Positions 1 through 10,088 of a stretch of DNA of 42,662 nt are shown in pieces; the first letter of the stretch is position 1, and the number at the start of each line of letters is the position of its first letter. The notes below the pieces were generated by a model. It was not told where the DNA came from. It did not search any database and saw nothing but the letters and a program-made list of their open reading frames with translations. The position numbers were made by a program, and so were the translations under genes. Origin of the DNA: an uncultured Porphyromonadaceae bacterium (GTDB lineage Bacteria > Bacteroidota > Bacteroidia > Bacteroidales > Muribaculaceae); assembly GCA_945231345.1 (NCBI GenBank), contig CALYOL010000002.1, forward strand, positions 1-42,662, read 5' to 3'.

Positions 1-1
1 T

Positions 2-3000
2 CTCCTCTGAGCTGGTAGAAAATTCGCTAATGGATTTCAGAATTATGCGCGCCATCGACGGATAGTTTGAGCGGTTTAGGATAATGACTGACAGTGCTTT
101 CTCGTGTAGGTCATATTTCCTCCAGTCTGATATAATGTCTTGCACAGTCTTGTCTGACGTCTTTTTTGATGCCGAAGACTGCTTGACGTCGCCATAGAAA
201 GTACGAGTGTAAGTATATAGCATGTCTGGCAAGGTCTGTTTTGCGCGCTTGTTGTGTTCGGCAATTTTGGCATCAAGGAAAAGAACGGCATTTTTGACCA
301 TCTCGTCGAGTTTTTCGATGCTTGGATAATAGCCGAGCTGTCGTAGCATGGCAAATGCGGCGAGAACGTTTTGCGTTGCCCATTCAGAGCTTTCAGTGCC
401 ATAGCTGCTCCATGCCCAGCCGCCACCATGGCGCTGGAGGCGTGCAAGCACGTTGATTGACGTTTCATATACCCTGTCTATTTCTTTCTTGTCCAGCAGT
501 AGAGCAAGCCTCGTCATGCGCTGAGTGTCGTTCATCGCGTCTTGCATCCATGGGGTGCACTCGAGGAGTGCCACTTTCAGGTCTTGGTTTTTGCTAAGCA
601 TGGACACGAGTGTGGAATCGCTCTTGTCTGACTGCATCCAGTAGCGTATTGCACCGGCTATTTCAGGATTTTGCTTCATTATGCCCTCTGCCACGGCTGC
701 GGAGAATATTGCACCGGCAGCTGAAGGTGAGGTGAGAGGCTCTTCTTCTCGCAGCGAAGGAATGGCTGTCACCACGCTCCATGTTGGGTTTTCGTAAAAT
801 TCCAGGGTGACTTTTGCATTGCTTCCGCGTGGGATTGGCACGTTTACGGTTGTCTGGTCTATTCCCATATAGAACGGACGTGTCTCTATCACCGGCTGGG
901 CTGACTCCAGGGCGGCAATCAGACTCTGTTCGCCGTCTGAATTGCTGCCGTCTGATGCCTTGATGCGGAACAGTAGCGGTGTTCCGGCATTTTGTGCCTC
1001 TATAGGAAGTGTCACCACCTTGCTTTCCATTGCACCGAGTGAAATGGTGTCTGACAGGTTGGCTATTGCGTTTCCTGTGCCGGTATCAATGATGTCTATC
1101 GTGACACCAATACTGTCCTTAGCCTCGTCGGTATTGTTCATCACCGTAGCTGCGAGCACCACCTTATCGCCTTGGCGGATAAATCGTGGCAGTGCGCATT
1201 TCACCATTAGCGGACGTGAAGCTACAATGTTTCGTGTCTGAGTGTCAGTCAGCATATCTGCTGTATAAGCCACGGCGTTCATTATCCATGTCGTGGCTAT
1301 GCGAGGATAAGTAAATGAAACCGCTACGTTGCCATCTTCATCTGTGGTGAGCAGTGGCTCGAACAGGGCAAGCGGCTCTTCGCTTGGGCGGTATTCTTCT
1401 TGCTGTTTCGGCTTTTCGGCACCGCTATCCACTGCGCTCTCTTCCGTCTCTATTTCTGCTGCCATGTCTGCCATTGGGGCGGGTGCAGCTTCGCAATCAT
1501 CCATGTAATAATCTCCTACAAAGTTATTGCTTGCCTTGCACATCATACTATACCGCGGGGCTGAGTGATACATAGACCTTTCAAACATCCATTCATATTC
1601 CCACAGATTTAGTTCAGGGTATGGCAGATAGAATGAAAAATATGAATTTTCGGCATTGCGAACCATCACGTTGCCAATGCCCTGCACCGCGAGTCTGTAT
1701 TTTTTCTGCTTGCCAATGTAGCTGAATGCCAGTGGGCTGTGATGCTCAATGTCGTCAATGCTTTTGGAGAAAATATTCAGCATCAGGGCAGACTTGATGC
1801 CTGTGCCTACCGGATATGTCGTCTTTAGCTTTATGGTCTCTAATCCGCCGGGCACAATATTGTCGCGAAAACTTTCTATGCTGAGGGTGTATTTCTGCTT
1901 TTCATCTTTTATGGCTACTCTAATATCCTCATTTATAGGCTTATAATCTTTCACTCCGGCAATGTGGATAAACGCTTCTTCTACACTGTCTGGCAGCAAA
2001 ACAGCAACCTTGTTTAGTCCTTTTGTCAATGTAATCCACTGCTCGCTCGCTATGCTGTCTGCAGTCATTACAAACATTCTGGCGCATATTGTGTCGCAGC
2101 ATGTGGCTAAGAGCAGCTCATGGCTACGGTTTTTCGTTACGATGTCGCTGTTTGGAGTCCAGATAACGTCGCTAATCTCAAGTTCGCGCTTGTCAGGGTT
2201 ATAGAGTATCACATTGTTAGGCAATGTGGGATTTGCAAGCGTACTGTCTGATGGCTCTACGCTAATTTTGTATTCGCCGGGAGCAATATCGCTGAAATCA
2301 ACCTTATCCGTCGGTTTTGCTACTGCCTTTACTGCCACAATGCTATCGTTTTTAGCGTTTAATAGCCTTATATTCAGCGGTATTTCCACTTCATTGCCCA
2401 TAGGGTCTGAAACGGATACTCTCAGTGCTGCCGGCTTGCGGATATCAAAGCTTGTTGTTGTGAGCTCTATTCTGTATGGCTTGCCAATGGCAAAGCGGTA
2501 TTCACACGCTTGCGTCTCGCCTGCAGCTGAAGTGACGTTGCAACTCACTTGGATTGCACTGTCCGTGATACCATGTTTTTTTAGCGTTTCACTGTCTATC
2601 ACTATTTCAAATGCTCCGGCGGCATCGGTCACTGTCTCATACGTTGTCAGCGGAGTAAAGCTGTAAAACCACAGCATGCCGGTAGAGTATTCTGCGCTCA
2701 CAAACACTTTCGCATCACTTATTGGAAAGCCGGAATAGTCTGTGGCACACCCCTTTATCACTGCAGAGCCATCCTTTATAGACACGTCTGTGATTTTAGC
2801 ACTGAATGTAGGCAGCTTATAGTCGCTTACGGTCACGTATTTCGTTCCGATATTTTTGTTATTGTCTCTTACCTCAATGCGGAACTCGCCCATGAGCCCG
2901 CTCGTAGGCAGAGTGATTTTGCCTGTTATTCGCCCAAATTCATCGGTTTTATAGCTCTTTTTCTCTACTTCCTGATAGTTGGCATCACGGATAATTACGG

Positions 3001-4735
3001 TAACGTCATAATTACTGCAAATTTCAGATTTACCGTCATATACACTACGTATCACAGCAGCCCATTGCATTTCGTCGCCAGGGTGATATAGCGGTAGCGA
3101 GGTGGTGACGCTGGCTTCAAGTCTATTATTGTCGTAGTAATACGGCTTGTACATCCTGAAAAATTCAGCATACATGTCATCTCCTTTAGTAAGAGAATAA
3201 ATATCACCGGTACTAACTTTCAAAAAGCCTTCACTATCTGTCTTCCCAAGACATTTTCCGGTTTCCGTATCTGTCACTCTCACGCCATTGATTGGTCTAC
3301 CGGTCAAAGCATCGGCTGCGTAAACATTTTTCCAGGACTTAAACGCAAGGGCAAACGGATATATGCGTGACGCATGAATAATGCTATGCTCACTCAAATC
3401 CTTCAATTTTTTCCCCTCATGTATAGAGTCGCTATACGCTGTCAATACCGCATAAAGCCCAAATTTCGGTACTTTAAACTTTATCTTGGCTGTGCCGTGG
3501 AACAGGTGCTCGCGGCTGTCTGTTATCTCCTTCTTTTCCACAATAGACTTGACAATATACTCTTTTTTGATTTTATTGATTTCACACAGATATACATAAA
3601 ACTTACTTGCGTCTTTATATTCAGCTTCCACCTCAAACTCAATGCCCGGAGCCACAGACTGTGGTCCTGTTATGTTTACGCTCTTCCTGCGCAGGTGCTT
3701 GTTTAGGCTGTTTATCTTTTCGGCATACATAGAATTAGGGAATTTCTCTCCATATTCCAAGGTAGCATCATAATACGCTTGAAGGAAGTTTTCTCCTGCA
3801 CTTTCCCCTATGATGACGTCGCCATACTCTTGGTAATTATTATCGCAATACTCGCTGCCCTCCAAAATCGCAAGAGCAGAGAAATCATAATCCTTGTATT
3901 CAGCGTAAATGTCAAGAATTTGCTTGCCTATCTGATTTTCCGCCTTGACAAATTTGTTGTGCGACCACTTCAGCCGGTTTATCTCAGCCATCATATATGG
4001 CAGAGAATTGCTGGGTTTAAGGCTGACGAGCGCGGCGTAAATATGATGAATGGCAGTTGTGACTTTATCGGAAGAAATAAATTCTGAAGCCAAAAAGTCA
4101 TCGCCGCGCAATAGCCAGGACCCGTCTATAGAGGTTGATGAAGAAATATTTTCAAGCAATGTCAGAGAACGGTATGCCGCAAAGTCCAGCATAGTGGGAT
4201 AGACCACCTCGCTCCCTTTCTCAATATTAACAATCAGTGAATAATCATCAATTTTAGCCGCGTTTAACGCTTCCTTATACGACATAGCCTCGTCTATAAG
4301 CTGCGTAATCACATTGCGAAACTGCTCTCCGCTCCACTCACTGTAATCCTTCGGCAGAGGCTCAAGCGGCAACTCTCGGCGGTCGTAATTCCAGCGGTTT
4401 TCACTATAGACAGAAGAGTAGATATCAGCTTGAATTAGAGCGAGCATCGACTTAAGAAATTTGCTCGCTTTCTTGTCTGACTTAATATTCTCAATGCGAA
4501 CGAGGTTTTCTTTCAGGTTTTCATTGCTCACCGCACTTTCAGCAAGCGTCAGGTCGATGACAGCTCTCAGGGCGACAGCATCATCACCATTTTTCAGTGC
4601 GTTTTTCAATAATTTTTCACTATCTTTTGCCACCTGCTTAGGGTACGCAAAGTCCGGTTTTTTGTAATCTGCATTTATCATAGTTAATGACGATAAAATA
4701 ATTATAAATATTGTGGTTATTAATCTTGTATTCAT
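2..4735 (-). CDS. Alpha-2-macroglobulin family protein (3' end truncated by window edge)
   Basis: Absent from the ORF track because it has no stop inside the window. Reading minus from ATG at 4735 gives MNTRLITTIFIIILSSLTMINADYKKPDFAYPKQ... and later VSFTYPRIATTWIMNAVAYTADMLTDTQTRNIVASRPLMVKCALPRFIRQGDKVVLAATVMNN, typical of the A2M domain. Frame checked at 4735, about 1288 and 2-10. Confidence 0.85.
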   Translation of the reverse strand, partial: MNTRLITTIFIIILSSLTMINADYKKPDFAYPKQVAKDSEKLLKNALKNGDDAVALRAVIDLTLAESAVSNENLKENLVRIENIKSDKKASKFLKSMLALIQADIYSSVYSENRWNYDRRELPLEPLPKDYSEWSGEQFRNVITQLIDEAMSYKEALNAAKIDDYSLIVNIEKGSEVVYPTMLDFAAYRSLTLLENISSSTSIDGSWLLRGDDFLASEFISSDKVTTAIHHIYAALVSLKPSNSLPYMMAEINRLKWSHNKFVKAENQIGKQILDIYAEYKDYDFSALAILEGSEYCDNNYQEYGDVIIGESAGENFLQAYYDATLEYGEKFPNSMYAEKINSLNKHLRRKSVNITGPQSVAPGIEFEVEAEYKDASKFYVYLCEINKIKKEYIVKSIVEKKEITDSREHLFHGTAKIKFKVPKFGLYAVLTAYSDSIHEGKKLKDLSEHSIIHASRIYPFALAFKSWKNVYAADALTGRPINGVRVTDTETGKCLGKTDSEGFLKVSTGDIYSLTKGDDMYAEFFRMYKPYYYDNNRLEASVTTSLPLYHPGDEMQWAAVIRSVYDGKSEICSNYDVTVIIRDANYQEVEKKSYKTDEFGRITGKITLPTSGLMGEFRIEVRDNNKNIGTKYVTVSDYKLPTFSAKITDVSIKDGSAVIKGCATDYSGFPISDAKVFVSAEYSTGMLWFYSFTPLTTYETVTDAAGAFEIVIDSETLKKHGITDSAIQVSCNVTSAAGETQACEYRFAIGKPYRIELTTTSFDIRKPAALRVSVSDPMGNEVEIPLNIRLLNAKNDSIVAVKAVAKPTDKVDFSDIAPGEYKISVEPSDSTLANPTLPNNVILYNPDKRELEISDVIWTPNSDIVTKNRSHELLLATCCDTICARMFVMTADSIASEQWITLTKGLNKVAVLLPDSVEEAFIHIAGVKDYKPINEDIRVAIKDEKQKYTLSIESFRDNIVPGGLETIKLKTTYPVGTGIKSALMLNIFSKSIDDIEHHSPLAFSYIGKQKKYRLAVQGIGNVMVRNAENSYFSFYLPYPELNLWEYEWMFERSMYHSAPRYSMMCKASNNFVGDYYMDDCEAAPAPMADMAAEIETEESAVDSGAEKPKQQEEYRPSEEPLALFEPLLTTDEDGNVAVSFTYPRIATTWIMNAVAYTADMLTDTQTRNIVASRPLMVKCALPRFIRQGDKVVLAATVMNNTDEAKDSIGVTIDIIDTGTGNAIANLSDTISLGAMESKVVTLPIEAQNAGTPLLFRIKASDGSNSDGEQSLIAALESAQPVIETRPFYMGIDQTTVNVPIPRGSNAKVTLEFYENPTWSVVTAIPSLREEEPLTSPSAAGAIFSAAVAEGIMKQNPEIAGAIRYWMQSDKSDSTLVSMLSKNQDLKVALLECTPWMQDAMNDTQRMTRLALLLDKKEIDRVYETSINVLARLQRHGGGWAWSSYGTESSEWATQNVLAAFAMLRQLGYYPSIEKLDEMVKNAVLFLDAKIAEHNKRAKQTLPDMLYTYTRTFYGDVKQSSASKKTSDKTVQDIISDWRKYDLHEKALSVIILNRSNYPSMARIILKSISEFSTSSEE

Positions 4736-4963
4736 GATTTTATGGTGATTCAGTTTCGAAAAATCAGTAATTTCTGCAAATATAGCGAATTAATTGATAC
4801 ACAAAGCGGATTTACGAGATTTTAGCATTTTTTATTGTTTTATATTAGAGTTTGACGACACCAAAGTAACTAAAATGGACTGACTCCTGCAAAGGTGCCA
4901 GTCCTGATTTTTTTATCTGCCTTCAAAAAAGTTTAGCGGACAGTAATATTTCATAAACAAGTG

Positions 4964-5794
4964 TTATGAAGCATGCTCTTGACTGTCTAATGCTTTATGT
5001 TTCATTGCATAGATTATAAGTCCGATGCCGAGGAGAATAAACGGGATGCTGAGGAGCTGCCCCATGTTCAGGAGCATGTCGCGCTCAAATTCCTCCTGTG
5101 GATTTTTTACAAATTCAATCAGGAAGCGTGCGGTGAAAAGGATGGTGAGAAAAACGCCGAAAATGAGTCCCGGACGACGTTGTGCACCTTTTTTCCAATA
5201 CATCCACATCAGCAGTCCAAAAAGTGCGATATAGCACAGTGCTTCATATATCTGCGTTGGATGGCATGCTTGTCCCTCGTATAAGTAGTGCCACTCGGCA
5301 GAGCGGACGAACATAAATCCCCAGGGCAGGTCTGTCTGGTGTCCGAAAATTTCGCTGTTCATTAGGTTGCCGAAGCGTATAAGCGCGCCTACGAGTGCGG
5401 TAGGTATCACCAGCCGGTCGAAAGTCCACAGCGGTGTACGCTTGGTTGTGATAATAGAGAATAGGAGAACGGCAATGATAATGGCGATAGTTCCTCCGTG
5501 ACTTGCAAGACCGCCTTCCCAGACATAAAGAATTTTTATAGGGTCGTCTTTGTATTGGTCCCAAGCATAGAAAAATACATGTCCCAGTCGTGCACCAATT
5601 ACGGTGGCTCCGAGAACCCACAGCAAAAGCTTGTCTATCCAGTCGTCGGGCACGCTTTCGCTTTTAAACATTTTTTCTACTATTTTGTAGCCGACAAGGA
5701 ATCCGATGCCAAACATCAGTCCATACCACCGAATTGACACGAAAGAGTCAATCATTACGGGGTCAACGTCCCATACTATTGCGTCTAAAATCAT
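4964..5794 (-). CDS. lgt: Prolipoprotein diacylglyceryl transferase
   Basis: ORF 276 aa; SIRWYGLMFGIGFLVGY, GARLGHVFFY, GGLASHGG, RFGNLMNSEIFG, HPTQIYEAL motifs of Lgt. Confidence 0.97.
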   Translation of the reverse strand: MILDAIVWDVDPVMIDSFVSIRWYGLMFGIGFLVGYKIVEKMFKSESVPDDWIDKLLLWVLGATVIGARLGHVFFYAWDQYKDDPIKILYVWEGGLASHGGTIAIIIAVLLFSIITTKRTPLWTFDRLVIPTALVGALIRFGNLMNSEIFGHQTDLPWGFMFVRSAEWHYLYEGQACHPTQIYEALCYIALFGLLMWMYWKKGAQRRPGLIFGVFLTILFTARFLIEFVKNPQEEFERDMLLNMGQLLSIPFILLGIGLIIYAMKHKALDSQEHAS

Positions 5795-5811
5795 ACTAAT
5801 AAAAAATATAT

Positions 5812-5843
5812 ATCCTCACCGCCATATTTCGTGCAGTGAGGAT
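5812..5843 (-). terminator. Putative intrinsic terminator of the oxidoreductase operon
   Basis: Perfect 8-bp stem ATCCTCAC...GTGAGGAT followed on the minus strand by ATATATATTTTTTATT. Confidence 0.6.
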
Positions 5844-5859
5844 TATGCGAAAAAATATA

Positions 5860-6399
5860 TTATTCGTTCACGAGTTCCATGCCAATCTTCACGGCTTTTT
5901 CATTTGCCGGGAGTAGGTGGTGGTGACGTTCAGGGAGAACTTTTTTCAGCCCTTTGAGTACGTTGTCTATTGATACAATCGGGTCGACTTTTATCAGTGA
6001 GCCGAGAAGAATCATATTGTAGCTCTTAGCGTTGCCATATTCGATGGTAGCATCCATTGCCTTCACCTCAATAATTCGGATGTCTTTCCGCTCAGGCATT
6101 CGGTGAATGCCGTAAGGGTCGTAAATAAGCAGTCCACCAGGCTTTACTGAGTGTTCAAATTTATCGAGGCTCTGCTGGTTTAGTATCACTGCCACGTCGT
6201 AAGTGTCAACAATAGGTGAGCTGATTCGTGTATCACTTATCACAACAGTGACGTTTGCGGTGCCACCGCGCTGTTCAGGTCCGTAAGACGGCATCCATGT
6301 CACTTCAAGGTCGTTCATCAGCGCACCGTATGCGAGGATTTTTCCCATTGAGAGTACACCTTGTCCTCCAAATCCAGCTATAATAATTTCTTGTTTCAT
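5860..6399 (-). CDS. 2-oxoacid:acceptor oxidoreductase gamma subunit
   Basis: ORF 179 aa; IIAGFGGQGVLSMGKILAYGAL...SYGPEQRGGTANVTVVIS. Overlaps the upstream TPP subunit by 4 bp (ATGA). Confidence 0.93.
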   Translation of the reverse strand: MKQEIIIAGFGGQGVLSMGKILAYGALMNDLEVTWMPSYGPEQRGGTANVTVVISDTRISSPIVDTYDVAVILNQQSLDKFEHSVKPGGLLIYDPYGIHRMPERKDIRIIEVKAMDATIEYGNAKSYNMILLGSLIKVDPIVSIDNVLKGLKKVLPERHHHLLPANEKAVKIGMELVNE

Positions 6400-7166
6400 T
6401 GCTTTACTTCATTTTTTAGGTCGCCGAGTTGATAATGTTCTCCCATGTGTTCACGCATCCACAGGTTTGCGTCGTGAGGGCTCATCTTCCAGCCGGAAGC
6501 GCAAGTTCCAAGTATTTCCACTACAGACGTTCCTCTCCCAGCCATAGAGTTGGCAAATGCTTGCGCGATAGCTTTCTTTGCTTTTTTTACCGCAGCAGGT
6601 GTATCTACAGACTGGCGGGTGACGTAGCAAGTGCCATCAAGTTTTGCGAGCAGCTCGGAGATGTTAAGTGGGTATCCGTTAAGGTCAATTCGGCGCCCGT
6701 AAGGTGTAGTGGCAGTCTTCATCCCCTCAAGGGTTGTAGGCGCCATTTGTCCTCCGGTCATGCCGTAAATACCGTTGTTTATGAAAATAATTGTGATGTT
6801 TTCAGCTCTGTTAGCGGCGTGTATTGTTTCTCCAGTGCCGATAGCGGCAAGGTCACCGTCGCCCTGATATGTAAAGACAAGTCGGTCTGGGTTAAGACGT
6901 TTGATAGCGGTGGCGAGTGCCGGAGCACGTCCGTGTGCGGCTTCAACCCAGTCGACGTCAATGTATTTGTAAGCAAAAACTGCACAACCCACAGGCGCAA
7001 CGCCTACGGTATTATCAGCATATCCCTCTTCATCGAGGATTTCGGCGATAATGCGGTGTACTACGCCATGGCTGCATCCCGGGCAATAGTGCATTGTATT
7101 ATCGTTTAGGAGACGAGGTTTCGCGTAAACGCGATTTTCAGGACAAATTATATCTTCTTGTTTCAT
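6396..7166 (-). CDS. 2-oxoacid:ferredoxin oxidoreductase, TPP-binding beta subunit
   Basis: ORF 256 aa; HYCPGCSHGVVHRIIAE, TYQGDGDLAAIGTGE, NNGIYGMTGGQMAPTT. Confidence 0.94.
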   Translation of the reverse strand: MKQEDIICPENRVYAKPRLLNDNTMHYCPGCSHGVVHRIIAEILDEEGYADNTVGVAPVGCAVFAYKYIDVDWVEAAHGRAPALATAIKRLNPDRLVFTYQGDGDLAAIGTGETIHAANRAENITIIFINNGIYGMTGGQMAPTTLEGMKTATTPYGRRIDLNGYPLNISELLAKLDGTCYVTRQSVDTPAAVKKAKKAIAQAFANSMAGRGTSVVEILGTCASGWKMSPHDANLWMREHMGEHYQLGDLKNEVKQ

Positions 7167-7170
7167 CGTA

Positions 7171-8256
7171 TTACTCTCCTATAAGTTCTTTTTTAAGTGC
7201 GCTGAGAATTTCAGACGGATTAGGAACGATACCACCCATTCTGCCAAAGTGGCGCACGTTCATGTTTCTTCCCACCGCGAGTCTCACGTCTTCTATCATC
7301 TGTCCGGCGTTTAGCTCGGTCACGAGTATTCCCTTGCATGTTTTTGACGCCTCTGCGATAGCGTCGTATGGGAATGGCCATAAGGTAATCGGGCGTATAA
7401 GACCAACCTTTATGCCCTCTGCGCGAGCGTCCTCAATTGCCTTGAGGCAGATGCGCGCCACTGTACCGAAAGCTACAATGAGGTATTCAGCGTCTTCAGT
7501 ATGATAAGACTCATATCGTACTTCGTTTTTCTCAATCTCGCGGTATGTGCGCTGGAAGCGTTCGTTGTTTTTCTCCATAAGTGCGGAGTCAAGCTCCAGA
7601 GAGGTAACTACATTAGGCTTTCTGCCATGTGAGTGTCCGGTGGCAGCCCAGGGGCATTGGCGTGCTATTTCTTCCTCAGTGCGCCGAGGACGAGGCTCCG
7701 GCAACACCACTTTTTCCATCATTTGCCCAACGATACCGTCGGCGAGAATCATAGCGGGAGTGCGGTATTTGAAGGCGAGGTCAAAGCCAAGCCCAACAAA
7801 ATCAGCCATCTCCTGTACGGTAGCCGGGGCGAGTACAATGAGGTGGTAGTCTCCGTGTCCGCCACCCTTAGTTGCCTGGAAATAGTCGCTCTGCGATGGG
7901 TGAATAGTTCCGAGTCCCGGACCGCCGCGCATAACGTTCACAATCAGCGCAGGCAGCTCAGAGGCGGCGAGATATGAAATACCCTCTTGCATCAGGCTTA
8001 TACCCGGGCTTGAGGAAGAAGTCATGACAGCTTTGCCGGTAGCAGCTCCGCCATAAACCATATTTATGGATGCAATTTCGCTTTCCGCCTGAAGGACAAC
8101 CATGCCGGTGGTTTCCCACGGCATTTCCGCCTCAAGCGTCTCAAGTACTTCAGACTGAGGGGTGATAGGGTATCCGAAATATCCGTCAACGCCGTATCGG
8201 ATAGCCGCATGAGCAATGGCTTCGTTACCCTTCATCAGTTTTACTTCCTGGTTCAT
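7171..8256 (-). CDS. 2-oxoacid (VorB/KorA-like) ferredoxin oxidoreductase alpha subunit
   Basis: ORF 361 aa; MKGNEAIAHAAIRYGVDGYFGYPITPQSEVLETL, TSSSSPGISLMQEGISYLAASELPALIVNVMRGGPGLGTI. Confidence 0.94.
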   Translation of the reverse strand: MNQEVKLMKGNEAIAHAAIRYGVDGYFGYPITPQSEVLETLEAEMPWETTGMVVLQAESEIASINMVYGGAATGKAVMTSSSSPGISLMQEGISYLAASELPALIVNVMRGGPGLGTIHPSQSDYFQATKGGGHGDYHLIVLAPATVQEMADFVGLGFDLAFKYRTPAMILADGIVGQMMEKVVLPEPRPRRTEEEIARQCPWAATGHSHGRKPNVVTSLELDSALMEKNNERFQRTYREIEKNEVRYESYHTEDAEYLIVAFGTVARICLKAIEDARAEGIKVGLIRPITLWPFPYDAIAEASKTCKGILVTELNAGQMIEDVRLAVGRNMNVRHFGRMGGIVPNPSEILSALKKELIGE

Positions 8257-8291
8257 ATAATATAATGGGAGAGAGTCTTAATTTGTTACAA

Positions 8292-8522
8292 TTACTTTTC
8301 TATGACCTTATACACTTCGATGCAAGCATCCGGGCAAACTGTCGCGCACGACGCACAACCGATACACGCCTCAGCATTGACAACAGTGGCATAGTGGTAG
8401 CCCTTATTGTTCACCTCTTTAGGTTGCAACTGCAAAACCTTTGTAGGACAAGCTATTACACATAGCTCGCAACCCTTGCATCTTTCTGCATTTATAGTAA
8501 CTGCACCGTATATTTTAGGCAT
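8292..8522 (-). CDS. 4Fe-4S ferredoxin-type delta subunit of 2-oxoacid oxidoreductase
   Basis: ORF 76 aa with two CxxCxxCxxxC clusters (CKGCELCVIACP, CIGCASCATVCP); first gene of the operon. Confidence 0.93.
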   Translation of the reverse strand: MPKIYGAVTINAERCKGCELCVIACPTKVLQLQPKEVNNKGYHYATVVNAEACIGCASCATVCPDACIEVYKVIEK

Positions 8523-8673
8523 ATTTTTCTGTATTTTTGTCCTTTATTTCGTTTTAGTGATACAAAGATACAAATTTTATTTCGAAAATATGCTTTTTAA
8601 CATAAACTTAACTTATGGCACACATTGCTATTTGTGTGCTATTAATTGGCAAAAATGTGTATAATGCAATAAA

Positions 8674-9390
8674 TCAGGCAATAATATCTCTTAAGTCATT
8701 CACAGTAGTAACATCTTCGCCAAATTCAATGGGGAGGTTGTTGCGATTAAAGAACACTGCGCGCCAACCGGCATTTAACGCGCCTTTTATGTCTGTGTCG
8801 GGATTGTCTCCAATCATGATTGAATGTTCAGCGGTGGTTCCTGCCTTTTGTAGTGCATAGTCGAATATTCGGCGGTCCGGCTTGTTGATGTCAATTTCAT
8901 CGCTAAGCACAATGCAGTCTATCATGTCAAGCACTCCACCGGAGCGCAGTTTGTCAAACTGAACTTCCTTAAAACCGTTGCTTAACACGCCGATTTTAAG
9001 TCCTCTCGCCTTGATGTGCTCAAGCAATGTCCGCGCTCCCGGGACGAGTGCACTGCACTGTCCCAGTATGCGGAGGTAGTCTGTGTGAAGCACTTCGCTG
9101 TAGTCATAAGCAGCCTTCTCGTCCATTCCGCAGTCTATCAGCGGACGGGCGAAGCGTTCGTGCTGGAGGTAGTCTTTAGAAATAGTTCCGACGTTATAGC
9201 GAGCCCACAGCGAGTGGTTTACCTCAAGGTATCGGTTTCTCCACTGCTCCATCGTTGGGTAGAATCGGTGCAAATCGTGCATGTCGTAGATTTTCGCCAG
9301 TGAGATTAGGGAATTGCCGGAGAAATCCCACAGAGTGTCGTCAAGGTCTACCCATACCCATTCTATTCCTGTAAGGTCTATTGCTGCCAT
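8674..9390 (-). CDS. HAD-family hydrolase, YjjG-like pyrimidine nucleotidase
   Basis: Start reassigned to ATG at 9388-9390 (MAAIDLTGIEWVWVDLDDTLWDF), 1 nt after the upstream TGA. HAD motifs DLDDT, LSNGF, KPDRRIF, MIGDNPDTDI. Confidence 0.88.
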   Translation of the reverse strand: MAAIDLTGIEWVWVDLDDTLWDFSGNSLISLAKIYDMHDLHRFYPTMEQWRNRYLEVNHSLWARYNVGTISKDYLQHERFARPLIDCGMDEKAAYDYSEVLHTDYLRILGQCSALVPGARTLLEHIKARGLKIGVLSNGFKEVQFDKLRSGGVLDMIDCIVLSDEIDINKPDRRIFDYALQKAGTTAEHSIMIGDNPDTDIKGALNAGWRAVFFNRNNLPIEFGEDVTTVNDLRDIIA

Positions 9391-9391
9391 A

Positions 9392-10084
9392 TCACTCAAG
9401 TTCAAAAATTTTCCACCATTTGTATGAAATGTCTTTGTCAATCACTTCTGTTCCTCCCTCAATCCGCTTGAGAGCTTTTACCACACGGATAGTGACAGGC
9501 AGTATGATAATCTCATATCCGGTCTTAAGCAGTGCCTGTGTGAAAATCAGCGAGAAAACCACACTCCATGGCAACACTCCGCCAAAGGCTATTGGGAAAA
9601 ATATCAGCGAGTCAACGCTTTCGCCCCAAAGAGTGGAAACGATGGCGCGGAGGGAGAAATGATGTTTGCCGTCGGTGCGCTTCATCCGGCTCATGACGTA
9701 TGCGTTCACAAATGAGCCGCAGAGGAATGCCGTAAAGCTTGCAAACATTATCCGTGGGACAGCGCCGAAAATTGAACTCAGCGCTTCCTGCTGAGTCCAT
9801 GTCTCTCCGCCGGGTAATGCTATAGCGAGTTGCAAGAGGAGAGATACGATTAGGTTTGAGGCGAAGCCCAGCCATATCATCAGGCGCGCTTTTCGGAAGC
9901 CGTATACCTCTACGATGCAGTCGTTTATTATGTAAGAAATTGGGAAAACTATCACACCTGCCGTAATTGTGAAGAAATTGCCTATATCTATGGTTTTGAT
10001 TTCTACGAGGTTAGATACTATAAGGCAGATGCAGAAAAGAGTGGAGAGGAGGAGAAACGTAAGTGTAAACTTTGGTTGTTTCAT
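9392..10084 (-). CDS. yhhQ: Queuosine precursor transporter (YhhQ/VUT family)
   Basis: Start reassigned to ATG at 10082-10084 (MKQPKFTLTFLLLSTLFCICLIVSNLVEIKTI). ITAGVIVFPISYIINDCIVEVYGFRKAR is typical of COG1738. The ORF-track start at 10114 would lie inside the riboswitch. Confidence 0.9.
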   Translation of the reverse strand: MKQPKFTLTFLLLSTLFCICLIVSNLVEIKTIDIGNFFTITAGVIVFPISYIINDCIVEVYGFRKARLMIWLGFASNLIVSLLLQLAIALPGGETWTQQEALSSIFGAVPRIMFASFTAFLCGSFVNAYVMSRMKRTDGKHHFSLRAIVSTLWGESVDSLIFFPIAFGGVLPWSVVFSLIFTQALLKTGYEIIILPVTIRVVKALKRIEGGTEVIDKDISYKWWKIFELE

Positions 10085-10088
10085 TGTT

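Noticed and set aside
942-2666. Several plus-strand ORFs in the first 4.7 kb
   Set aside because: All antisense to the continuous minus-strand alpha-2-macroglobulin-like frame, which the ORF track missed because its stop is outside the window.
4875-4903. GGACTG...CAGTCC hairpin between lgt and the A2M-like gene
   Set aside because: Imperfect stem and the T-run is on the plus side, opposite to both flanking genes; not confident as a terminator.
6429-7109. 226-aa plus-strand ORF antisense to the TPP-binding oxidoreductase subunit
   Set aside because: Lies within a well supported gene; low-complexity antisense composition.
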